Positions 31,885 through 40,046 of a stretch of DNA of 64,000 bases are shown here, piece after piece. The position numbers were made by a program, and so were the translations under genes. Source of the DNA: DASSKA01 sp963839365. GTDB lineage: Bacteria; Actinomycetota; Actinomycetes; Propionibacteriales; Nocardioidaceae. The number at the start of each line of letters is the position of its first letter. Position 1 is the first letter of the stretch. The notes under the pieces were generated by a model. It made no database searches. It saw only the letters and a program-made list of their open reading frames with translations, and was not told the DNA's origin. The stretch is taken from positions 434,001 through 498,000 of the forward strand of contig CAWIUT010000001.1 of the NCBI GenBank assembly GCA_963839365.1. Direction: 5' to 3'.

Positions 31885-31918
31885 GAGTGCTTTACGTTTA
31901 CGTAAACGTAAGGCACTC
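31885..31918. promoter_or_regulatory. 34-bp palindromic operator, LiuR-like
   Basis: A perfect 20-bp inverted repeat (TTACGTTTAC at 31892-31901 and GTAAACGTAA at 31902-31911) is flanked, after one unpaired base on each side, by GAGTGC (31885-31890) and GCACTC (31913-31918). It lies between the divergent acyl-CoA dehydrogenase and MerR genes. The core resembles the ACGTAAACGT-type site reported for LiuR (MerR family, branched-chain amino acid and fatty acid catabolism) in proteobacteria. It overlaps possible TACGTT -10 sequences, which suits repression. Confidence 0.8.
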
Positions 31919-31954
31919 TAGGGGCGGGCCGAACCGAGCGCAAGGAGCAGCCGC

Positions 31955-32377
31955 ATGACGTCTGGACCCGCCTCCGGGGCCGCCTCCGGGTCGCCCGAGG
32001 GCTCGTGGACGATCACCGAGCTCGCCGAGGACTACGACGTCACCGCGCGCACCATCCGCCACTACGAGGACGTCGGCCTGCTCGCTCCGGAGCGGCGCGG
32101 CACCAGCCGGGTGTTCCGCGCCCGTGACCGGGTGCGGCTGGCCCTGGTGCTGCGCGGCCGACGGCTCGGGTTCTCCCTGGACGAGATCGCCATGATCGTG
32201 AACATGTACGACGAGCAGCCCGGCGAGGCCGGACAGCTGCGCTACCTGATCGAGCAGATCGCCGTACGCCGCGCCGAGCTCGAGCAGCGGCGCCGCGACA
32301 TCGACGAGACCCTGGCCGAGCTGGACGCCGTCGAGAAGCGCTGCCGGGAGGACCTCGCCGGCTTGGCGGGCTCCTGA
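31955..32377 (+). CDS. MerR family regulator, LiuR-like
   Basis: A 140-residue MerR regulator. A Gly/Ser-rich lead of about 17 residues precedes the winged HTH (WTITELAEDYDVTARTIRHYEDVGLLAPERRGTSRVF) and the second half RARDRVRLALVLRGRRLGFSLDEIAMIVNMYD, which is the pattern of LiuR, repressor of branched-chain acyl-CoA catabolism. A dimerisation coiled coil follows (AVRRAELEQRRRDIDETLAEL), and no Cys cluster for metal binding is present. The ATG follows AAGGAG. It diverges from the acyl-CoA dehydrogenase with the 34-bp palindrome between them. The inducer is probably an acyl-CoA or a related metabolite, by analogy. Confidence 0.87.
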   Translation: MTSGPASGAASGSPEGSWTITELAEDYDVTARTIRHYEDVGLLAPERRGTSRVFRARDRVRLALVLRGRRLGFSLDEIAMIVNMYDEQPGEAGQLRYLIEQIAVRRAELEQRRRDIDETLAELDAVEKRCREDLAGLAGS

Positions 32378-32414
32378 TCGGACGATCACCGGGCCGGACC
32401 CGGCGAGTCTTCCG

Positions 32415-32420
32415 TACCTT
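32415..32420 (+). promoter_or_regulatory. -10 box, leaderless start of ABC exporter
   Basis: TACCTT, then 5 G residues, then the GTG at 32426. The spacing is one shorter than in the other leaderless starts here. Confidence 0.4.
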
Positions 32421-32425
32421 GGGGG

Positions 32426-33358
32426 GTGGCGACCTCCATCGACGTCGAGGGCCTGGTGAAGGACTTCGGCAGCGTCCGCGCCCTCGACGGTCTCGACCTG
32501 TGTGTCGACGAGGGCGAGGTGCACGGGTTCCTGGGTCCCAACGGCTCGGGCAAGTCCACCACGATCCGCGTCCTGCTGGGCCTGCTGCGCCGGACCGCCG
32601 GCCGGGTGCGGCTGCTCGGTGGCGACCCGTGGGCCGACGCCACCGCGCTGCACGCCCGCCTCGCGTACGTGCCCGGCGAGGTGAGCCTGTGGCCGCAGCT
32701 CACCGGGGGCGAGGTGATCGACCTGCTCGGGCGGCTGCGCGGCGGGCTGGACGAGCGGCGCCGGCAGACGATGCTCGAGAAGTTCGACCTGGACCCCACC
32801 AAGAAGACCCGCGCCTACTCCCGCGGGAACCGGCAGAAGGTGGCCCTGGTGGCCGCGTTGGCCGGCGACGCCGAGCTGCTGGTCCTCGACGAGCCGACGG
32901 CCGGGCTGGACCCGCTGATGGAGGAGGTGTTCCGCGACTGCGTGCTGGAGGAACGCGGCCGCGGCCGCACGGTGCTGCTGAGCAGCCACATCCTCTCCGA
33001 GGTGGAGGCGGTCTGCGACCGGGTGAGCATCATCCGCAAGGGCCGCCGCGTGGAGGCCGGGACGCTCACCGAGCTGCGGCACCTGACCGACACCTACGTC
33101 GACGCGACGCTGACGGGACCGGTCCCGGACCTCGCGGGGATCCCCGGGCTGCGAGACGTCGCCGTGGAGGGCAGCCGGCTGCGCTGCCAGGTGCCGACCG
33201 CCGAGCTCGGCGCGCTGCTCCGGGAGCTGAGCCGGACCGGCATCGCCGGCCTGGTCAGCCAGCCGCCCACCCTGGAACAGCTGTTCCTGCGCCACTACGA
33301 CGGATCGTCAGGCTCCGAGGAACCGCCGGCCCCCCTCGAACGCGAGCCGTCCCCGTGA
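32426..33358 (+). CDS. ABC exporter ATP-binding protein
   Basis: A 310-residue ABC ATPase of the drug/antibiotic exporter type: Walker A GPNGSGKS, signature YSRGNRQKVALVAAL (S-R-G-N replacing S-G-G-Q), Walker B LLVLDEPTAGLDP and the H-loop SSHILSE. A DUF4162-like C-terminal domain follows, with an acidic/Pro-rich tail. The GTG at 32426 starts after a run of G with TACCTT just upstream. The stop overlaps the permease GTG (GTGA). The next gene encodes its membrane partner. The substrate is unknown; related pairs move polyketides or other hydrophobic compounds. Confidence 0.85.
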   Translation: MATSIDVEGLVKDFGSVRALDGLDLCVDEGEVHGFLGPNGSGKSTTIRVLLGLLRRTAGRVRLLGGDPWADATALHARLAYVPGEVSLWPQLTGGEVIDLLGRLRGGLDERRRQTMLEKFDLDPTKKTRAYSRGNRQKVALVAALAGDAELLVLDEPTAGLDPLMEEVFRDCVLEERGRGRTVLLSSHILSEVEAVCDRVSIIRKGRRVEAGTLTELRHLTDTYVDATLTGPVPDLAGIPGLRDVAVEGSRLRCQVPTAELGALLRELSRTGIAGLVSQPPTLEQLFLRHYDGSSGSEEPPAPLEREPSP

Positions 33359-34950
33359 GCACCCTGGTCGGCACCGGCCCGCTCCTGCGGCTGGCGCTGC
33401 GCCGGGACCGGCTGCTGCTGCCGGCCACCATGGCCACGTTCGTGGCAGTGGTCGGCCTGTCGGCGCGGGCCACGGCCGACCTCTACCCGACCGTGGCCTC
33501 CCGGGCGAGCGCAGCCGGCCTCATCAACGCCTCACCCGCCCTGGTCGCCCTGTACGGGCGCATCTACGACGCCACCTCGCTCGGCGCCTTGGCGATGCTG
33601 AAGCTGATCGGGCTGGGCAGCGTGTTCGTGGCGGTCTTCACGATGCTGCTGGTGGTCCGGCACACCCGGGCCGACGAGGAGGTGGGCCGCACCGAGCTGG
33701 CCGCCTCCGGCGTGGTCGGCAGGTATGCCGCGATGGCGGCCGCCCTGGTGCTCGCCTGCGGCGCCACGGTGGTCCTCGGTGTGCTCACGGCGCTCGCGCT
33801 CATCGCGACCGGCCTGCCGGCCGCCGGGTCGTGCGCCTTCGCGGCCGGCTGGGTGGGCTCCGGACTCGTGTTCGCGGGGGCGGCCGCAGTGTTCGCGCAG
33901 CTGTCCACCAGCGCCCGCAGCGCCCGTGGGCTCACCGCCACCACGCTCGCGGTCGCGTACGTCGTGCGGGCGGCCGGCGACACCTCCGCGCCCGGGGCCC
34001 GATGGACCAGCTGGCTGTCCCCGATCGGCTGGGCGCAGCAGGTGCGCCCGTTCGCCGGCGACCGGTGGGTGGTGGTGCCGGCGCTGCCGGTCGCCGCGGG
34101 CGCCCTGGTCTGGCTCGCGGTGGTGCTGCTGCGCCGCCGCGACCTCGGCGGCGGCCTGTTGCCCGAGCGGACCGGCCCCGCCCGCGGCGAGCGGCTGGCC
34201 GGCCCGCTGACCCTGGCGTGGCGGCTGGACCGGGCGGCACTGCTCGCGTGGACGGTCGGCTTCTTCCTGCTCGGACTGGTGCTCGGCAGCATCGTGGCCA
34301 ACGTCGGGGACCTGCTCACCAGCCCGGAGTCCCGGCGGTTCGTGGCCCGCCTCGGCGGGGTCCCGGGGCTCACCGACGCGTTCTTGTCCGCCGAGATCGG
34401 CTTCGTAGCGTTGTTCACGACCGTGTTCGGGATCAGCACCGTGCTCCGGCTGCGCGCCGACGAGGCGGCCGCCCGCGCCGAGACGGTGCTGGCCACGCCG
34501 GTCAGCCGGACCCGGTACGCCGCCGGCCACCTGCTCCTGGCCATCGCCGGCACGGCCATCATCACCGTTGCCGTCGGCCTGGGCATCGGGCTCGCGCACG
34601 CCGTCTCCGTCGGCGACCCGGGCGTGGTCGGGCCGGACCTGGCGGCCGCCGCGGCCCGGCTGCCCGCGGTCTGGGTGCTGGTCGGGGTCTCGGTCGCGCT
34701 GTTCGGCATTGCCGGCCGGGTCGCCGCCTGGGGCTGGGCGGTGCTGGTGGGCTGCGTCGTGCTCGGTCAGTTCGGCGAGCTGATGAACCTTCCCGCGTGG
34801 ACCCAGCACCTCTCGCCGTACACCCAGGTCCCGCAGCTGCCCGGTGGCAGTGTGCAGGGGGCGCCGGTGGCCGTGCTGCTCGTCGTGGCCGCCGTCCTGG
34901 TCGGGACGGGGCTGCTCGGCTTCCGGCGGCGCGACCTGGCGGCGGACTGA
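33355..34950 (+). CDS. ABC-2 type exporter permease, double-length
   Basis: A 531-residue permease with about twelve hydrophobic segments in two similar halves, each containing a conserved R-A-D-E-E/A-x-x-R/G motif (RHTRADEEVGRTELAASGVVGRY and RLRADEAAARAETVLATPVSRTRY). The repeated motif shows internal duplication, as in the tetronasin-exporter (TnrB3-like) group of actinobacteria. The start GTG overlaps the ATPase stop by 4 nt. The cargo is unknown. There is no biosynthetic cluster beside it, so self-resistance or lipid/peptide export are both possible. Confidence 0.82.
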   Translation: MSTLVGTGPLLRLALRRDRLLLPATMATFVAVVGLSARATADLYPTVASRASAAGLINASPALVALYGRIYDATSLGALAMLKLIGLGSVFVAVFTMLLVVRHTRADEEVGRTELAASGVVGRYAAMAAALVLACGATVVLGVLTALALIATGLPAAGSCAFAAGWVGSGLVFAGAAAVFAQLSTSARSARGLTATTLAVAYVVRAAGDTSAPGARWTSWLSPIGWAQQVRPFAGDRWVVVPALPVAAGALVWLAVVLLRRRDLGGGLLPERTGPARGERLAGPLTLAWRLDRAALLAWTVGFFLLGLVLGSIVANVGDLLTSPESRRFVARLGGVPGLTDAFLSAEIGFVALFTTVFGISTVLRLRADEAAARAETVLATPVSRTRYAAGHLLLAIAGTAIITVAVGLGIGLAHAVSVGDPGVVGPDLAAAAARLPAVWVLVGVSVALFGIAGRVAAWGWAVLVGCVVLGQFGELMNLPAWTQHLSPYTQVPQLPGGSVQGAPVAVLLVVAAVLVGTGLLGFRRRDLAAD

Positions 34951-35058
34951 CCGGGCAGACCGGCCCGGACCCATCGACCGACGGGCGCCCGGGCGGGCGT
35001 GGAGGGGTGGCTTTAGACTCCGAGTAGCCGACGCCACGAGACGACCCAGGAGCGACGC

Positions 35059-36840
35059 GTGTCCGGTACTCCCGACATCAGGCCACTGAAGAAGGTCCTC
35101 ATCGCCAACCGCGGCGAGATCGCCGTACGGGTCATCAGGGCGTGCAAGGACGCCGGCCTCGGCAGCGTCGCGGTGTATGCCGAGCCGGACCGGGAGGCGC
35201 TGTTCGTCCGGCTGGCCGACGAGGCCTACAGCCTCGGTGGCGCGACTCCGGCCGAGTCGTACCTGTCGATCGAGAAGATCGTGGAGGCCGCGAAGAAGTC
35301 CGGGGCGGACTCGGTGCACCCCGGCTACGGCTTCCTGGCCGAGAACGCCGACTTCGCCCAGGCGGTGATCGACGCCGGCCTGGTCTGGATCGGGCCCCCG
35401 CCGTCCGCGATCATGTCGCTTGGCGACAAGGTCCAGGCCAGGCACATCGCCCAGAAGGTCGGCGCTCCGCTGGTCGCCGGCACCCCGGACCCGGTGGCCG
35501 ACGCCGACGAGGTGGTGGCCTTCGCTCGGGAGCACGGCCTGCCGATCGCGATCAAGGCAGCGTTCGGTGGCGGCGGGCGCGGCCTGAAGGTGGCGCGGGC
35601 CGAGGAGGAGGTCGCCGACCTCTACGAGTCGGCGGTGCGCGAGGCGGTAGCCGCGTTCGGGCGTGGCGAGTGCTTCGTCGAGCGCTACCTCGACAAGCCC
35701 CGCCACGTGGAGACCCAGTGCCTGGCCGACCAGCACGGCAACGTGGTGGTGGTCTCCACCCGGGACTGCTCGCTGCAGCGCCGGCACCAGAAGCTGGTCG
35801 AGGAGGCGCCTGCGCCGTTCCTGACCGACGAGCAGATGAGCATCCTGTACGACTCGTCCAAGGCGATCTTGAAGGCCGCCGGCTACGTCGGGGCGGGGAC
35901 CTGTGAGTTCCTGGTCGGCCAGGACGGCACCATCTCGTTCCTGGAGGTGAACACCCGGCTGCAGGTGGAGCACCCGGTCACCGAGGAGGTCACCGGCATC
36001 AACATGGTCCGGGAGATGTTCCGGGTCGCCGCCGGCGAGGAGCTCGGCTACGACGACCCGCAGATCGAGGGCCACGCCATCGAGTTCCGGATCAACGCCG
36101 AGGACGCCGGCCGCAACTTCATGCCGGCGCCCGGCACCCTCACCCGCTGGCACGCTCCGTCGGGCCCGGGCGTGCGGCTCGACGGCGGCTACGACCAGGG
36201 CGAGACGGTGCCCGGCTCGTTCGACTCGCTGGTGGCCAAGCTGGTGGTCTACGGACGTGACCGCACCCAGGCGCTGGAGCGCTCGCGGCGCGCGCTCGAC
36301 GAGTTCGTGGTCGACGGCATGCCCACGGTGATCCCTTTCCACCGCGTGGTGGTCGACGACCCCGCCTTCATCGGTGATGGCGAGCAGTTCGGCGTCTACA
36401 CCTCCTGGATCGAGACCGGGTTCGACAACCAGATCGAGCCCTACGGCGGTTCCGGGGACCAGGAGGGGGACGAGCCCGAGCAGCGTCAGTCCGTCACCGT
36501 GGAGGTCGGTGGCCACCGCCTCGAGGTGGTGCTGCCGGCGAGCCTGGGCAGCGTGGCCCCGGTCGGCGCGACCGCGACGAAGAAACCCAAGCGGGCTCGC
36601 AAGAAGGCCACCGCCGCGGTCAGTGGCGACGCGCTCGCCTCGCCGATGCAGGGCACCATCGTCAAGGTGGCCGTCGAGGACGGCGCCGCCGTCACCGACG
36701 GGGACGTCATCGTGGTGCTGGAGGCAATGAAGATGGAGCAGCCGCTCAAGGCGCACAAGGCCGGCACCGTCAGCGGACTGTCCGCCGAGGTCGGCGCATC
36801 GGTGGCCAACGGCGAGGTCATCTGCGAGATCAAGGACTGA
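35059..36840 (+). CDS. accA: Acyl-CoA carboxylase alpha subunit (biotin carboxylase plus BCCP)
   Basis: This subunit carboxylates its own biotin using ATP and bicarbonate. Its 593 residues contain the biotin carboxylase domain (KKVLIANRGEIAVRVIRACKD, then the glycine-rich AAFGGGGRGLKV ATP loop, EVNTRLQVEHPVTEE and the C-terminal part to about 450). A Lys/Ala-rich linker (KKPKRARKKAT) leads to a biotinyl domain with EAMKMEQ, in which Lys558 is the biotin site. The GTG at 35059 is preceded by AGGAG. It is the alpha partner for the AccD/AccE pair and the substrate of BirA in this window. AccA3 of mycobacteria is the equivalent. Confidence 0.95.
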   Translation: MSGTPDIRPLKKVLIANRGEIAVRVIRACKDAGLGSVAVYAEPDREALFVRLADEAYSLGGATPAESYLSIEKIVEAAKKSGADSVHPGYGFLAENADFAQAVIDAGLVWIGPPPSAIMSLGDKVQARHIAQKVGAPLVAGTPDPVADADEVVAFAREHGLPIAIKAAFGGGGRGLKVARAEEEVADLYESAVREAVAAFGRGECFVERYLDKPRHVETQCLADQHGNVVVVSTRDCSLQRRHQKLVEEAPAPFLTDEQMSILYDSSKAILKAAGYVGAGTCEFLVGQDGTISFLEVNTRLQVEHPVTEEVTGINMVREMFRVAAGEELGYDDPQIEGHAIEFRINAEDAGRNFMPAPGTLTRWHAPSGPGVRLDGGYDQGETVPGSFDSLVAKLVVYGRDRTQALERSRRALDEFVVDGMPTVIPFHRVVVDDPAFIGDGEQFGVYTSWIETGFDNQIEPYGGSGDQEGDEPEQRQSVTVEVGGHRLEVVLPASLGSVAPVGATATKKPKRARKKATAAVSGDALASPMQGTIVKVAVEDGAAVTDGDVIVVLEAMKMEQPLKAHKAGTVSGLSAEVGASVANGEVICEIKD

Positions 36841-37037
36841 CCCGGACGTTCTCCCCGGATCCGGACGCGGCTTAGTGCGTGCGGGCCATGGTCAATGCCT
36901 TGTTGCCCCCATGGCCACGGCCTGAGGCGTTCGGAAGCATGGCGATGGGGTTCTGACGACTCCCGCTGCCGGGCTCGTGCGACCGGGACCCGTGGGTCCG
37001 GCCCCTACCCGTCCGGGTCCCGCTCTCGGAGGCCGCC

Positions 37038-38030
37038 ATGGTCACCCCGCTTCCCTCCCGGCTACGACGTCTGGTCGCGCTGCTGCTCATCTGCGCGGCT
37101 TCCGCGGTCGGCGCGGTCTCGGCCGCACCTGCTGCCACTGCCACACCGGTTGCCACCACCGGTCACCACCACCATCAGGACTGGCAGGTCCTGGTCGGCA
37201 ACCAGTCCAGGAACCAAGCCATCCAAGGCATGCGCTTCCTGCCCGGTCAGATCTGGATCAACGAGGGGGACACGGTCACCTGGCAGGCGAACGCCGCCGA
37301 GATCCACACCGTCACCTTCTTCAAGGGTGGCGACAGGCAGCAGACCATTGCTCCGTTCGATCCGGCGGACCCGGCCCAGACCATGCGCACCGACGGTCAG
37401 GTCTACGACCCGTCGCGGTACTTCAACTCCGGCCTGCTCAGCACGTCCAGCAGCTTCTCGGCCTTCCCGACGATCCCGGTCTACCAGCAGTACACCCTGA
37501 AGTTCGCCCACGACGGGAACTTCACCTACTACTGCCTGGTGCACGGGAGGATGATGGTCGGCACGATCCACGTCCGTGAGGAGAACACCCCCTACCCGTT
37601 CAGCCAGGCACAGTACGACCACCAGGCCGCCGTCCGTTCGCACATGCTTCTCGCGGACGGACGGCACCTGCTGGCCAGCACCAGGGCCAGGTCGACCCGT
37701 CACCACGTGTTCGCCGGGGCGCAGGACGACAAGGTGATGATCATGAGGTTCCTCCGCGGCACGGTGCGGATCCGGGTCGGCACGCAGGTGACCTTCGACA
37801 ACATCAACGTGATCGTGCCGCACACGGTCACCTTCGGCCCCGAGCAGTCCGGAACGTCGCTGCTGGCGCCGTACGGAGACCCAACGAGCTTCTCGAGCGG
37901 TCAGCTGAGCTCTGGCATCCTCCAGCCCGGCCAGAAGTTCACGGTCACGTTCACCAAGGCCGGCACCTTCCCCTACATCTGCATCCTGCACGACGACATG
38001 GGCATGGTGGGCAAGGTGATCGTCCGCTGA
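37038..38030 (+). CDS. Secreted protein with two cupredoxin-like domains
   Basis: A 330-residue exported protein. A signal peptide (about 1-36: basic start, LVALLLICAASAVGAVSA, then Ala-rich cleavage region) is followed by a His-rich stretch (GHHHHQ). Domain 1 (about 45-185) has the pattern IHTV...YYCLVHGRMM; domain 2 (about 220-330) has PHTV...YICILHDDMGM. Both fit the His-Cys-His-Met ligand set of blue copper (plastocyanin-like) proteins, so each domain could hold a type 1 copper. GGAGG lies 5 nt before the ATG. There is no oxidase or copper-handling gene nearby, so an electron-transfer or copper-binding role is open. Confidence 0.85.
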   Translation: MVTPLPSRLRRLVALLLICAASAVGAVSAAPAATATPVATTGHHHHQDWQVLVGNQSRNQAIQGMRFLPGQIWINEGDTVTWQANAAEIHTVTFFKGGDRQQTIAPFDPADPAQTMRTDGQVYDPSRYFNSGLLSTSSSFSAFPTIPVYQQYTLKFAHDGNFTYYCLVHGRMMVGTIHVREENTPYPFSQAQYDHQAAVRSHMLLADGRHLLASTRARSTRHHVFAGAQDDKVMIMRFLRGTVRIRVGTQVTFDNINVIVPHTVTFGPEQSGTSLLAPYGDPTSFSSGQLSSGILQPGQKFTVTFTKAGTFPYICILHDDMGMVGKVIVR

Positions 38031-38127
38031 CTCATGGAGGTCCGGGCCGGACAGCTCGATCCGGTGCGCGGTCAGGACCAGCCGCTGCCGCCCGAGGCTC
38101 ATGCGCGCCCTGCTGGCGAGCGCCCCG

Positions 38128-39864
38128 CTAGGGCTGGCTGACCGCCAGCTGTGTGGTGTCGGTGCTCTGGGACCACGTGATGTAGCCGTGCTCGAAGTTC
38201 GCCCGCTGACCGTCCTGGGTGTCGAAGTTGTCCTGGGTGGGCCACCCGAGGCCGGACTTCTTGATGCCGCCGGCGGCGAGGTAGGCGGCCGCGATCGGCC
38301 CGCTGAGCGCGACCGTGCCCAGGTCGGAGCGGGAGAAAATCACCCCGTGCTGGAAGCTCGCGCGGATGCCGGCACCACGTGAGCGGATCGTGGACGTCGG
38401 CAGCCCCAGCACCGAGCTCGGACCGCGCATCCTGCGGTACTTGCGCAGGATCGGCCCGTAGAGCTCGTGCGCACCGGTGGTCGTGGAGTAGAAGATCCGC
38501 CCTCGCTGGAAGGCCTGCGCGGAGCCGTTGTCGACCTGGTACTCAGGCCCCTTGACGGGCCCGAGCTTCGAGGAGTCCCCGCCGATGCGGGACCACCGGC
38601 TGATGATCGGAGTGGGTTCGATGCTGAACCAGTCGGAGCGCAGTCCGAACGCCCACTGGAACGCGTCGCCTGTGATGGTCACGTCGCCGCGGGTGCCGTC
38701 GAGGACCATGCTGTCCACCCGGCCCTGCCAGTCACCGTTGCCGTCGCGCTGCACCACGAGCAGCCGGCGCAGCCGACCGATGGACGGGTAGGCGCTCTGC
38801 AGCCGACCGGCGTCGAGGGTGACGGTCCAGTCGTGGACCGGGTTGCCGCTCCACCCGTCGTACGGGTCCTGCTGGGCGGGAAGGTAGGGCTGGCCGCCGT
38901 CGGCGGTCCAACCACCGTCGCTGGAGGAGAACTGCGTGAACGCCGGCTTGCCGTCGTAGGTGAGGATCTGCCTGCTGGTGGCGTCCACCGCCGCGTTGCT
39001 GCGAGGGTCCTCGGCGCCGACCCCGCCGTAGACCTGGCACGCGCTGGTGTCGCAGATCTGGTAGTAGCGGTGTCGGTACTGGTTCCGCGACCAGGTGGCG
39101 TAGGTGCGTGCGGCCACCGCCTGCGCCTTGACCGCCTCCGGGTCCCAGGAGGGCGGCATCTCCGAGGGCACCACGCCCTTGACGTAGTCGTCCATCGACA
39201 GCACGTTCACCGTGTCGCGGTACGTCGCACCAGGGGTCGGCGAGGCCGCCCGCAGGGCACCGCGGTAGTCCCGGGGACCCGAGGGCGTCCACAACGTCAG
39301 CGGCCCGTCGGCGGCGAACTGCCCGTCCCCGGCCAGCTCGTTCTTGCCGTCCGGCCGGAACCGGTGCCAGCGGCGGGTCTTGAAGGCGACCACGCTGCCG
39401 CCGTCGGCGGCCACCGCGAGCCGCCAGCGGGTGACCCCCGGCTTGTCGGGCAGCGGGTAGGTGGTGTGGTCGCCGAGATCGGTCACCGTCAGCCCGGCGG
39501 CCGGGCTGACCACGACGTCGGAGGTGCTGTCCCCGCTGATCAACACCCGGACGTTGCCGCGCACCTTCGACCAGCTGGTGCCGGGGTAGTAGAAGTCGAG
39601 GATGTCGGTGTAGGTCTTGCCGGCCAGCGCGGCGCCCTCGGCGCCGTACTGCGACATGCCGTGCCCGTGCCCGAAGCCGTGGCCCTGCACCACGACCTGC
39701 TGGTCCACCGGCACCCAGTAGGACTGCTGCGTGGCGACCGCGCCCACCGCGGGCGCGACCGGGGTGCCCGCCAGCGCGCCCACCGCCACCAACGTGACCG
39801 CGGTGCCCGCCACCAGGGCACGGCTCACCCAGGCACGGGCCGCCGCCCGCGGACATGACCTCAT
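38128..39864 (-). CDS. Secreted SpoIID/LytB domain protein with LGFP repeats
   Basis: A 578-residue exported protein with a signal peptide (about 1-42). The SpoIID/LytB domain (about 55-400) begins GHGFGHGHGMSQYGAEGAALAGKTY and contains NVLSMDDYVKGVVPSEMP and AQAVAARTYATW. In SpoIID this fold cleaves peptidoglycan strands lacking peptides. The C-terminal part (about 430-575) holds several LGFP-type repeats (SSVLGLPTS, SGLGWPT), which bind the cell envelope in actinobacteria. Its ATG follows AGGGGA by about 10 nt. The 5' region is unusually AT-rich. The likely role is envelope remodelling; lytic activity is inferred. Confidence 0.88.
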   Translation of the reverse strand: MRSCPRAAARAWVSRALVAGTAVTLVAVGALAGTPVAPAVGAVATQQSYWVPVDQQVVVQGHGFGHGHGMSQYGAEGAALAGKTYTDILDFYYPGTSWSKVRGNVRVLISGDSTSDVVVSPAAGLTVTDLGDHTTYPLPDKPGVTRWRLAVAADGGSVVAFKTRRWHRFRPDGKNELAGDGQFAADGPLTLWTPSGPRDYRGALRAASPTPGATYRDTVNVLSMDDYVKGVVPSEMPPSWDPEAVKAQAVAARTYATWSRNQYRHRYYQICDTSACQVYGGVGAEDPRSNAAVDATSRQILTYDGKPAFTQFSSSDGGWTADGGQPYLPAQQDPYDGWSGNPVHDWTVTLDAGRLQSAYPSIGRLRRLLVVQRDGNGDWQGRVDSMVLDGTRGDVTITGDAFQWAFGLRSDWFSIEPTPIISRWSRIGGDSSKLGPVKGPEYQVDNGSAQAFQRGRIFYSTTTGAHELYGPILRKYRRMRGPSSVLGLPTSTIRSRGAGIRASFQHGVIFSRSDLGTVALSGPIAAAYLAAGGIKKSGLGWPTQDNFDTQDGQRANFEHGYITWSQSTDTTQLAVSQP

Positions 39865-39920
39865 CGACGCTTCTTCCCCTGCCGTACGACGCGGGGCTTC
39901 CCGACCCCGGTCGCGGGCTG

Positions 39921-40020
39921 TAACGAATGTGAAACTTGAATGTTCCTGTGACAGGAGATTATGCGCAGGCGAAATGCCTCGTTGTCCACTTTTTCGTTGG
40001 ATCAGCGAATTACACAGATG
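39921..40020. promoter_or_regulatory. AT-rich intergenic segment upstream of SpoIID/LytB gene
   Basis: Counting by hand gives 44 G/C in these 100 bases, far below the surrounding coding DNA. It contains a 13-bp palindrome TCCTGTGACAGGA (39944-39956). It probably holds the promoter of the minus-strand SpoIID/LytB gene and an operator; no exact -35/-10 pair could be fixed. Confidence 0.45.
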
Positions 40021-40046
40021 GAACTACGTGAATGTGATTTCCGGGC

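Noticed and set aside
33532..36756. A 1074-codon open frame on the minus strand
   Set aside because: It is antisense to the exporter permease and accA, both with clear family motifs; its translation is Arg/Gly/Asp repeats without any domain.
36841..37037. A terminator or small gene between accA and the cupredoxin gene
   Set aside because: Only a short GGACC-CGTG-GGTCC stem at 36986-36999 without a U-tract is present, and short frames here have no start signal; nothing could be supported.
38031..38127. An intrinsic terminator between the cupredoxin and SpoIID/LytB genes
   Set aside because: Inverted repeats are present (TCCGGGCCGGA and GCCCT/AGGGC), but the first has no usable loop, the second runs into the SpoIID/LytB stop, and neither has a U-tract.
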